From Balanoglossus misakiensis (taxonomy: Eukaryota > Hemichordata), in the NCBI GenBank assembly GCA_040954595.2, contig CM082596.2, positions 1,736,001 through 1,800,000 on the forward strand: a stretch of DNA of 64,000 nt, in the 5' to 3' direction. The notes under the pieces are model-generated. The model ran no database searches and was not told the DNA's origin. It saw only the letters and a program-made list of their open reading frames with translations. The position numbers and the translations under genes were made by a program. This document shows, one piece after another, positions 29,501-41,500 of this stretch (position 1 is the first letter of the stretch; each line of letters starts with the position of its first letter).

Positions 29501-32500
29501 GTAACAGGTTTGAAGTAATCAGTTGACCATTTGCCTGTGTGGAGGAAACATTCATCAGATATCCCCCTTTTCCCATTTTCATAAGATTTTATGACGAAAT
29601 GAGTGTTTATTTATGAAAAAAGGGTATTGAATTTACATACACTCCAGCAGAAAAGTGTTGGATTGCAGATATAAGACCATTGCTTATATCATGGTCCATG
29701 TCACAAATAGCCCTGGCAAAACACTAACTTTTGGTCACATCACATGACAGTTAGTAGACTCTATCTTTATATACTAATCATCTGTAAAGAATACCAGTTA
29801 GGACCGTGCCAGCCACATTACATGTCCTGTACAGCCAAGCTGGTGTTTCAGTCCAGATATAAGTTTCTTCCAAAGCTGCAGGACAGAAGTTCTCCAGATT
29901 TGGCCAATTGCACAGCAAAAGATTAGGATATCCCTCTTATCAATCTTTATGTACATATATTAAATTATTTTCAATACAGTGTGTGTCAGTGTGTATATGT
30001 GTGGGTGTGTACCGGTATATGTGTGGGGCTTTTGTGGATAGCCAAGACTTAAGATAGACACATTCCATTTGACTCTGATATAACCCCAATCAACGCCCAG
30101 ACACCAAGTATATACATCCACTCAGAGACATCATGACCAAGCCAGGCCTCTAAGCTTTTGATTGACAGATACCCTTTTATTGCCTTTCCAGAAATCAAAA
30201 CAATTTTACATAACTTCTACTTCTCCGGAAAACAACCCTAAGTATCAAACTTTGACCCTAATCCCCCAGTCACTTGTTTTGCAATGTTGTTTTGTTTGTG
30301 CCTTTGAAAAAATCTAATTTGCGTTGCTTTATTATTTTGCTGCTGTGCTCATGCTTAATTCCCTTTATGCAGAAAATAACAGATTGGCATGCTTTTTGCA
30401 TTTTTGTTTCAATAACCCACTTTCACTTTCTGCAAAGATTGCTGCTACTTTGTGTATGCTGTATTTTCTCCCTTATGTACCTCACACTTTTTGCGATGAT
30501 CTATGATTTGATCTTTGATATACTTTTTTCCAATTTGGTGATTTATATCAAATGGTCTTGACGTATCCACAGTTTAAAAGCATTCACATCATGATACAGC
30601 CTTTCATTCTGCACTGGTTATCCTTTAAAAAAATTGCATTTTTATCATTTTTCATTGTTCGTCACTTTTCTTTGTTCATCGGCCTGCAGCACTTTTGTTC
30701 ATTGCATGCTTTGTTTTTGCAGATTCTGACTCAGATTCAGATTCCACCTCTGATAGCGATTCCGACCCCAGGGCCCAAAGTTTCCATACGGTCTGCCAAG
30801 AGCTAGAACGAATGGTAGTCCAATTGCAACAACGTAAGTGAGGAGGCCCATGCTTTCTTTCCAGTAGACAACCAAGGGAAGTACATGTACACACACTTGT
30901 CCATCACACACCCTTTACACAATGACCTCTTTGACATCATTCGGAAGTTGTCTTCTGAGCAGGGTTCAAAGGGTTAATCAAACAGTGTACACCCCTTTTA
31001 GTTTCCAAATCATTGACTGATCCTTTTGTGTGGCTGGTCAATTCCATTTAACAATAGGGGTGAAAATGGGCAACAAAGCATTTATCGAAAAAATGTTAAG
31101 ATCAAGGCAAATGGTCATATTTCAGTATTTCTGTCCCAAAAATAAATTACTGTTTTTATGTAATAAGGACAGTTTTTAGACACGTTTTGCTAGTTTGTAT
31201 GAAACAGTTATATTTACTTAACAGCTAAACTGGCCTACAATGTTAGTGTAGATCTCAAAAGCAATTAATACTAACAAAGCATTTTGTCCCTTTTGTCCTG
31301 ATTATGCAAACACAAAGTCCAGATTAATACTTCTAACTTCCACAGGCTACTAACTCTCTGTGTATATGATGCTACTAGTAATAGATCACATGCACAGTAC
31401 GGAATATTGTATGACTGAGGAGATCCGTTCCGAATAATTGTGCAAATAAAGATCCATGAATAGTGTCAAATTTCACTTGGCCATTTCAGTGGATAGTTTG
31501 AATGGAATTTGCATATGAATAGTCATTTGCATATTGGCGGATATTTAAATATAAATGAACTCATCAGTTCGGTATATCCGTGCATATAAAGAGTTTACGT
31601 TGCCTTCTAATGTTGGGTAATTTATGGCTAATTATGTTGATATAGTTCGAATATCGAGCAGTCACTGCATTCACCCAGAAATGCAGATGAAATTAAATTA
31701 TTTTCACTCCATCAATCTCTGGAAAATATTATAACTCCAGACGATCAGGGCCCACATTCGTCTGTGCACTGGTCTGTGCTGAGAAATTCATAGGCTTTTG
31801 TTAGGAGTTTCCATTCAGTGTCTCTGTCTTGAAGATAAAAAGGTCAGTCCTTTATTCAGGAACAATTTCCTTTGTTCTCCATTCTGCTCCTGTCAGCCGA
31901 AGACATCGGAGAGTCCATTGCCAAGTTCTCCATCGGCGTACAGGTTCCCAAAGATGCAGTGAGGGAAGTTGAGGGATTAGTTCTGGATGCAACGGACGGT
32001 TCAGGAAGATGCCATTCAAGACGCAGGGTAAGTTTTTCCATGTTTGATCTCTGTGTGAGGAATGATGATGATGATGATGATGGTGGTGGTGATGATGGTG
32101 GTGATGATGATGATGATGATGATGAAGGTGGTTGTGGTTGTGGTGGTGGTGGTGAAGATGACAGTGGTGTTAGTGATGGTTGATGAAAGTTGTAGAGGTT
32201 CATTGACCGACTGGATGATTCTGCTGAAAGCAAAGTTGATGATAAATATTTCATTGAGCTGTCACGATGATGTTTCTGTATGACTGGCAGAGCATTTAAA
32301 TTTTTCACAAACTCTAAAGTTGGGTATTTCCAGTGGTGATAGCATTTAATATAAAAGCTTTCAGAGTTGCAATCATTGAGTCTATTGTTACAGTTTCTTT
32401 GTTTGAAATGAATTGTGTTATCCATATATAACATATAGTCATCTATTCAGTCTTTGTTTAACGTTTTTTCAAAGTCACCGTTATCTGAGACAGTACGATT

Positions 32501-35500
32501 TCTTTTCACCTTTTTTTATTACGATTGACAGGGAAAGTGGGCCTCCCTTGTTGATGATTTTATTCAGAATAAATCAAATAACATCTGGCATGACAAATGA
32601 CTTTTAAAGAGAATCTGCTGATTTATGTATTTTCATTCATTCCGTGTTCTTCCCTAAAAATAGAGATTTTAATCCCGGAATGGTATTTGTTTTAGATTGT
32701 AAGAGGATTTATACGGTAATCCAAAAGCAGCTTTTCAAGTAGATTATTCTGACAAGGGGTATTGTTTTTGTTACTGCATTTAACAAGCTGTGCAGAACGA
32801 GCTTATTTTAACACTTCCCATATCTCCCTACCATCTATTGTGTTCAGGACAACATTAAAACTGTCTGAGATATATTACATTACTTGCAGGCACGTTGGAT
32901 ATTGATCTTTCAGTGTCGCAGAAATACAACTAATTGATTTAATTTTGGTGCAAATATTTGATTAATCATAGAAAAATACAGGGTTACTTTCCTCGGCTCA
33001 GAATAGATGACTTTAATCTGTACATGGATTTAATATTGAGCCAGAAAGATCTAGCGTACAGTGTATCAAACCAAGCCTTACAAATAGGCTGTACTGTGAC
33101 TGTAACATAATTATCATAAGTATATGTCTATACAAAAAGACACATATTTATTTGAGTTTGGTTTTAGCACAAAATGCTTAGTATTACAAATCTGGAAAAG
33201 CTGGAATATTTTTTGTCTTCTTTCCATAGTCTGTGATGCAGTTCTTTGATAGTGTCACTTCGCATTTGTGGTGCCATTTACTTGGCATGCAGTGTGATCC
33301 TTTGATAATTGTGCCCTTTTTAGTTTCCGCAATTAAGAGGAGTCTAAGATGTTAACAGTCTAGGCATGCGTTTCATTCATACAGCGTATGTAGATGAGAT
33401 CGGCTGCCTCTTTTGTATCCAAATTGGCAATTTTTCTCGAGTGCGCTGATGTCAAAGTTAAGAGTAGTAAAAGCACGATGGGTGCAGAGAGACAGGTATG
33501 ACTCAGTTGTATGAGTCAGTGCTCTGTCGTAGTCTGGTTGAATCAGAGTGATAAATGTGTCCGGGTGTCTGTGATGTCGGAGAATTTCAGCTGCCGGATC
33601 GGTTAGTTTTTAGGGTGTGTTCTGTGGGTGAACTCGCGTCTCGATGTATTGCCAGAGATTCTGCTGTTCCAGTCAGACTTGAAATGGGCAGGAGAATTTT
33701 TTTCACCTCTGGATAATTCTGATCCTGAATGAATATGGGTACATGTAAGTATTGTCTTGAGCATTGTGTTAGCGGAAATTTGTGTTGTCTGATATTATCT
33801 CATTTTTCATCTGTCTGAACCGACCACTTTCGAATTCAAATCTATACACTGAAATATTACCAGTAAAGCGGAGACCTTTATTTTCTTGTTCATGATCCTG
33901 AAATGCAGACAAATAAACCTAAATTGTTGACAGAATTAAATTTTGACACATTTTTGTCACAAATCTGTTTTCTGGAATGTGCCAGCATTTGAATTGGCAG
34001 TTAATCATGCGCTTTCTGTTGATTTGGTTTTCAATGCATGGAAAGGTATCCCACTGGGTACTCTTCATCAGCCACACCTCCGACGGAAAGACGTGTCTCT
34101 CTTTAACACGGTTTCAGTTTGATCTTTGAATCTCATGATCCTCTCAGTATTGAGAGCGTCTGTGTAGAGTCCTTGCAAAGGAAATTTCGACACAAGTGTT
34201 TTTGGAGTAACTGTGCATGTGCCGTAAAATGTGTTTGTGAGAAATAATTGGCATGGAAGAGCTGGTGCTGTACATCCGGTTGTGTTGTAATTACCTCATG
34301 TCTTTGAGTGATGCAAGAGTGCGTGATTTGCAATTCTTATTTCGTGTATCACTCTCCATCCTGCATAAGTCAGAAGATGATGTACAATGTACATTTGATA
34401 AACCTGTGATGAAAATTTGTCATAGACTGCATATTTAAATGATGTAAAATATTAGTCAGTCAGTGATATGTCATCAGTGATGAAGACAAGAAGTGAATCA
34501 GCTTAGAATGCTTTTCCCTTTTTAAGGACCTTTATTTCAAGTGATATTTATGAATTCATGTTCTCTGTTAATACTTTTTTATATTCATTTATTTTCCATC
34601 CAGTGTGCCAGGAACAGGAATGTTTTGCTTTGAGCGGACAAATAATAAAATGGATTGTGTTATTCTTACGTATTTCAGGGGAAACACCACAGACGCAGGC
34701 ATTTCATTAGAGACGATGGCAGCAGCATTGTTGGAAGCATTCCAAGCCCAATAGAGGAACAGATATCACCACCAATAGAAACATTGCCACGATTGGATGA
34801 AAGTGATGCTGGAACTCCATTGGTGAATGGTGATGATCGGGCGGCTCTCCTGGAAAGCCCCAAAAAGGTTAGATTCAGCGAAACACCGACTTATGTTGAA
34901 CCAAGTTCCCCTGAAGAAGGGGGACATCTTTCTCCAATTAAGGAAGATATCACGATGAACAGCGCTCCACCGCCGGATGTTGCCGCAAGGGAAGAGGACG
35001 GAATCAAGGATGAGAGGTTTATGCATGGATTGAGGAGTGGGAAAGAAGCATGGCCAAGAGGGGAGGTGTTAGAGGGAGGGGAGAATGGAGGCATGCATGT
35101 GGATGTGGCTGTTGGGGGTTCGCTTGATGAGGACACAGCTGATGGCTTCAATTCACACTCTGCATCCAGCCTTACAGATGACCACAGTAGAAGTGATGGG
35201 AAACACTCTGAGGTAAATGAAACTGTTAGGAGAGAACGAGAGATAAGTAATCATGAAAACTCGAGCAATTTCCAACCGAATGAGAGTGTTGGAGCCCAAG
35301 AGACAGAGATCAGTAAAAGACAGGGCCCTCAAACATTGAAATCAAAGTCAGATTCTCTAGAGTCAACATCAAGTTCAAGTGCGGATCAGATTGATCGTTC
35401 CGACTCAATTGAGACTCACTTCCCGTCAGAAAGTAGCCAGAGTAACGTATCCTCCCCAGCCACTCCCCCACCAAGCAGGGCCTCAGATGAATCTAACAAT

Positions 35501-38500
35501 GATCTTAATGATTCCGATGACATTGAGGCAGAACTCCAACATCACACTATGTCTACAAGCACAAGTTCAGAGACAGTTAAGAGTGAAGGGTATTATACTC
35601 CAGAAGACATCAAATCTCCAGATTTCATGCAGCAGTTACAAAAATTCACCCGCGACAACTCCGACGAGAGTCTTTCAAAAAGTGAATGGGACAAACGTTC
35701 TTTGGCTGCGTCCGAGTATTCGACTGATTCCAATTTAGAATACTTGACTCCGCTCTCAGAAACTGAACCATTTGGTTTGTATGAGCATGCCCGAATTGAT
35801 GAAGAACTTTTGAAATCGGAACAGTTGTTGCAAGAGATCTCTGATGACACTTTGACTGAGGAAAAAGAAGCCATTGATAGAGTTGTCAAAGAGGTTATTG
35901 AATCACTTGTCAACTATGTGGTTGCCATGAGTGATAGGTTGGATGCAGTTTCCATGGAAACAGTCGCTAAGACCATAGTTAAGTCAAGCCCCACAGAAGT
36001 GGGTGAACGATCAACTGTGCATGAACAAAAACAAGAACTCAGCAAGGCTGTGCCTGTTTCGTTTCAGAGTGACGAAATTCCCTCACGGTATGTCAACGGA
36101 GAAATGTCCCAGGAATGTGAGGCTGTTGTGACAGAAGCCATTCCCAAACCGGTAATTGAAGAGGCGGCAGAGTTCATGGATGAACCGGTTCAGATGGTTA
36201 GTGTCAGTGAAGTGGAGAGCATGCCACAAGATCTTCCAGACGTTGTCAAGGAACAGGTCCATCAGCAAAGTGTCTTGGAAGATGCTGTCGTGCAGGATAC
36301 CATCGATCCTCTGGAACAGTATTTCATCAGTGGTGACGGCGACGCAGTATCGGATGAGGTTATTGTGCCTTCAGTACAGCGGGAAGCATACGCCAATAGG
36401 ACGCCTCTGCCTGGAATACTTCCACAAGTCAGAGACACTCGGGACATCGAGAATGATATCAACAGCGACGTAAGTGACCATTACGAGATCTCGTTGGAAG
36501 AAACCGTTGACAATGAACCCGTCATGCGTTTGAATATCTGTGATCAGCGATTGCTGCCTGAGTACAGCGATGATGATGTTGAAGGAGAGGATATGTTGCC
36601 GCCTTCGTATGAAAGCGCTGTCACTGGTCAACATCTGAAAGACCTTTACGAGGAACCAGAACATGAGATAGAATCAGATGCTGAAGCTAAGCGAGCAGCA
36701 TTTGGAAGAATACCAACCATTGAGATTACAGAACCCGTCAAGTCGCCTGATGCCAAAAAGACGCCTCCACCCCCCGAAGTTCAAGCTGATGTCACCCGAG
36801 TGACGCAGCAACAGATCCCAGACGTTTTGGAAACTAATCACTATGACAACGGCCATGGCGACGAAGAAGAAGAATCAGGGGGGAGTGAAGGTTCCATTAG
36901 TCGGTCACCAACACTGGAGATACTTGAGCTGGAAAAACGAGAAAAGGCGGTACAAGAATTGAACTCAGAACCTCCAAGTCAATTTTCAGGAGAAGCTGCT
37001 GCACGTGTAGACTTTGAATTTGAAAAACCTGTACGTTCACGTTACGACTATGGTGATCTTCTCTATCACTCGCCAAGTGATGAAAAGAATGGAAACTATA
37101 TAGGATCTCTGCTTGCTGCAGAGGAAGACCACCCATCACCGACAGATGATGATGTGGATGTAACTGAGGTTGATGGGCACTTTGCTGCAGCAGTCGAGCA
37201 GATCCCAGAGAGTATCAAGGAGCCGAGTGCAAAAGGAAAAGAAAATGGTGATGCAGTTTTCAGTAGAGAGACGTCTGCTGAAACCCATGAGATTGAACAC
37301 GAAGAGAAATTGATAGAAAAGAAAACTGTGGACTCGGTTGAAGCATCTGTAAAAGATGAACCTTTGGTCAATATTGGTCCTTTAACCTCGGAAAGTCTAA
37401 GGCGACTGTCCGAACACAGTCAGGACGAGGACTATGGCCTGAATGGCCTGGATGACCGATACAGGATTGAGAGACTCTCACCCCGTCACACCTTGCATGA
37501 CGACCTTGGTGCTGATTCTGATTCTGTGAGATCCATTGCATCTTCCACAGTGGCTTCTGGTTCAGATCTTGATTACTTGGAATCTGGAGATGAAGATGAG
37601 ATCTTGCATAAAAGTTCATCTGACGAGGATGATCTTGACTTTTACGCTGTGGCCGGTATTTACGAAGACCCGTTCAAGAGAGCGTCAGGTGGCATCATGG
37701 ACGTGGAGAGAACTCACAGACCAACACCGCCACCATCGCCCAAATCTTCACCCAAAAAGAAGGAAAGTTTAGAAATCGCTAATCTGACCAAGAAGGTGTC
37801 CCTTAAACAAGGGGAGGTTCTTGATTCAGCTGAGGATGTGCTTACGTCTGCAAACCAGGTGAGAAATAAGTTGGGAGCAGATCGAACTCTTTCAAATTTC
37901 ATGTATTACATAGTTTTGAAAAATTGTGGCTGGTCTTCATGTGTTTATTGGCATGTCTGTTTTCATAATATTGCTCTATGCCTGCCTCTTTCTTCTCAGA
38001 TGCGAGAATTGCATGAACAGGTAGACCAGCTTGAAGCCTGCATATCCAAGTTAGAAAATGAAGTGATTGGTCGCCAGACATCACAAGAAAGCAACGTCAG
38101 CTATACAGACACATCATTCTCTATTCATCCACGCAGACAGGTAAAATCAATCATTATTAAATCTTTTGGGAATCAGGAATAAAAATCTTTCCATGGCCAC
38201 TGCTGTTAAATGTTGAGTGCAGATTTTCTGGTCATCAGTGTAGAAATAACAGTCATTAACTCACTTTGAGAATTGCAAGGGAGCTCCACTTAAATCTTTA
38301 AGTAGAGCTATTTCACTTAATGTATGCTCTTTACGTAATCTATGACAGTCTGACTTATTTTTTTGTGCAGGTCAGTGTGGAGAGTGGTGGAGACGGTGAA
38401 ACAGAGAAACAGACCAAGAGACCACAGGTATTAATCATTCATTAGTTGTATTTAAATCTCATTCATATCTGTTTGATGAACATCATTTGCATAGTGGGGG

Positions 38501-41500
38501 TAGGGTGGTCTTCGATGACATGAGCCAGAAATGTAGTAGTATTCATATTATTAAAGTAGAATGTGTCTGTTTTGTTTCTTGTAAGGAACAACTCGTCGAT
38601 GATGTGCAAGCCTTGGAGGAGGAACTCCTTGAAGCAACTGTAGACAACTCTGAAAATGAAGTAAGTCAAACTGCCTCATATCTCAGTTCCTGTTGTGATC
38701 AATAAACCACAGATTCCATAGATATGAGAGAAAAAATCTTGACTATTCTGAAATTAACACATCTCTGTCTTTCATCACAGCAAAGTGCAGCATCAGCCGT
38801 GAGAATGATCACCGATACTGTCTTAAAAGTCATCACATCAACAGAGAAGTTCATATCAGACGAGCAGGCCGCTGATGCCAGTGGTGATGATGGTGAGGAA
38901 GATCTTGGGCGATTACATATCAGTGAGGATTCTGGTGATGATTCAGCTTCGAAGAAAGGTTAGTTTGAAATTGCAGTGGAAGTAATTATCAAATGTTATA
39001 ATAATTGTACTGAAGATGACATGACAGAGAGAGAGAGAGAGAGTTAAAATGTACATGCTTGTATGTTGTATAGATCTTTGAGAGCTGCTCTCATAACTCA
39101 CTAACCCTGTATTTCTGCATTTGTGAATATTTAGATGACAATGGTTCTTGGATGGACATAAAACTAGAAGTGCTTGAACCAGACATCCTTGCACCAGAAC
39201 CAATCAAATCTCGAATTGCAAGCAGCAAAGTTCAAGAAGAAGTGGCCAACATTGAGGAAAGGGTAAGGAACCAGGATTTTCTCGGCCAATAGAAATGTTA
39301 CTAGAACCATCTTGACCAATAGAAATTTGATTTCTCTGATATGAAATGACATCACAATATCTGACAATGGTCAGAAATTAATGTGTCAACCCTTCTTTTC
39401 ACGCGGTAGGTGTACATGTCAGCAGGCAAGGTGTTCTCGCTGGAGGAAAGAATGAAACAACTTGAAGGACAAGTAGACGAGATTGATCAGAACTCGCCGG
39501 AACAACAGCTGGTGGATTTGGAAGACAAGGTTGCCTTGGCGATAGCTCAGGTGGCACAGAGTGAACAGCAGGTAAAATCACATATTTGGTTTTTGGCAAG
39601 TGCGTTTAAATTTTTGAAGTATTTTATACTTCTGTCATGGAGAAAGCTGGAAGTAGCCTGAAAAATTCAGAAATAGAGAGATATTTTGAGATGACTCCTT
39701 TTGATATTTTGACAGTATAAAGTCGTCTTGGCATGCATTTTGTTTGTTGGTAAATTATTTCTCTCCTTTGCTTTTACTTCAGTGTTGTGTCTTATACAGA
39801 GTAAGTCCATAAAAATATTTGATGGCTTCACCATGGTTTCATTATTAAGTTCACTCCATTGAAACCCAATCTCTATTCTCCAGCAACCATTTAAACATTC
39901 CCTTTGTAGCTATATCCCAGTACCACTACAGCTCAAGTCTTAGAGAACCACATACATGTAGATATTCTTCTGGGATTTCTGTGTACATATTTTGATGTGC
40001 ACTTTCACATATAAAAGAGACACTAGTCTGACTTGGTAACCATGTTTCATCATAGAGGTGTCTAACGTTAAGTTTATCATCTCTGTAGACATTCTGGCAT
40101 CAAACAGTCATCTCTATTGGTAATCTGGGTATAGAGTCTAAAATTTCAATTGCAAAACACACACACACAGTCTTAAACCTGAATTTTCAGCTATCACTGC
40201 ACATGAGCAGCTAATGACCAGTCGTTTCTCAACTAAGTACTGTATGGTTCATGTAGAGTTACTGAAGGAAGTGTAGTGAAGACTTTATTCAACATTTGTC
40301 TCTTGTTCTTATACCCTAGGTGCTTTCAGTTCAAGAGAGAATAGCTGATTTGAATCGTGCCAGTGGTGGGTCCATTGGCTCAAAGTACACCACGCAGTAT
40401 TCCTTGGATTCAAGTCTTCCAAAACAAGATGGCGGCAGCCCCTCATCGCTACGGGCAACGGATCAGAAATCATGGAGGAAGTGGGTACCACAAGCCGCAG
40501 CTGAGAGAAAACCTGAAGTCCCAACCTCACTTCCGTTGGCCGACAGAGATGACTCGTTCAAACGAGGCGGATTTGTACGAAGTAGTCAGAGAAAAAGTGC
40601 AACTATGAGATGGCGACCTGTGGAAGCACCAACTACAGGTAAGCAGCAACTTCTAGTTTTTAGTTTTGATACAAAGAGCTTCTGCACTGTAATGCAGTAA
40701 AATGGCTGATGTAATGAACCTAATATCATTTAAACTTTTTTATTTGTCAGAAGAAAGTGGTGCTGCCGGGGGAAGCGAGGTGAAACCAGTTGAAGCTGAG
40801 AGAGAGGAAGTTATGGTAAGGAGAAGAGGATCAGTTAAGGGAATAGCAGCCATGTTTGAAAGGCAATCATCTGGAGAGTCTGTCAGTAGTGACAGGTAAG
40901 TACAACCTGTTCACCCCCCCCCCCCTTTCCCACACACACACACACACACACTTAGAAGTGGTATGGTTCTTCCTGGTCACAGAACTTGCTCCATCTGTTT
41001 CAATATCCCCTTTAGAATTTCATACCAGATTTCAAAATCCCACCACTGCCACCAGTTAAAACAGTTTCTGATTGTAACCCTGTATACTTTTGAATCCCAG
41101 TAGGTCTGGAGAAAGTGGCAGCACAAGAAGTCAATCATTACGCGAAGGCTGTGACGGCAGACGAGGTGAAATCCCACGGCAACGACCTTACAAGGGTAAA
41201 GCATCTAATGACTCTTTTATCTATAGATACTTGAGCCCGACAAGAACGCTCTATTTCGTCGATGTTTGCCAGATCTAATCCGTGGGACTAGACTGAAACA
41301 ACAGCAAAAAGAAAAGGGTAAAAGTCTTGTCTGTGTGCCCCTGGTATAATCTCTGTATTTTGAGATCCATGTGCATGGCCTGCTTCAGTGTTGGCTTGCT
41401 TGCTTTTTTGGCACCTTGTGGTCACCCTGTTTTGTAGACTTGAGTTCTCAAAAACAGGTTTGTAGTCATGGTAAATAATTGGAAATTGAGTTCTTTCAAT

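Noticed and set aside
32062-32283. Plus-strand Met/Val-rich frame
   Set aside because: It is a direct translation of the trinucleotide repeat within an intron.
31856-32434. 192-codon minus-strand frame rich in Ser and Pro
   Set aside because: The length comes from the (GAT/GGT)n triplet repeat, which stays open in several frames, and from the antisense of the genuine exon 31897-32027.
37859-38182. Treating the whole 34655-38182 open frame as one exon
   Set aside because: Consensus donor at 37859 and acceptor ending at 37999 flank a segment unlike its neighbours in composition, and phase and coiled-coil homology continue after splicing. Retention is kept only as a finding.
40751-41317. A Rab effector isoform including both cassettes A and B
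   Set aside because: The frame runs into TGA two codons into cassette B, truncating the C-terminus before the last exon. Possible as a minor or NMD product but not as the main form.
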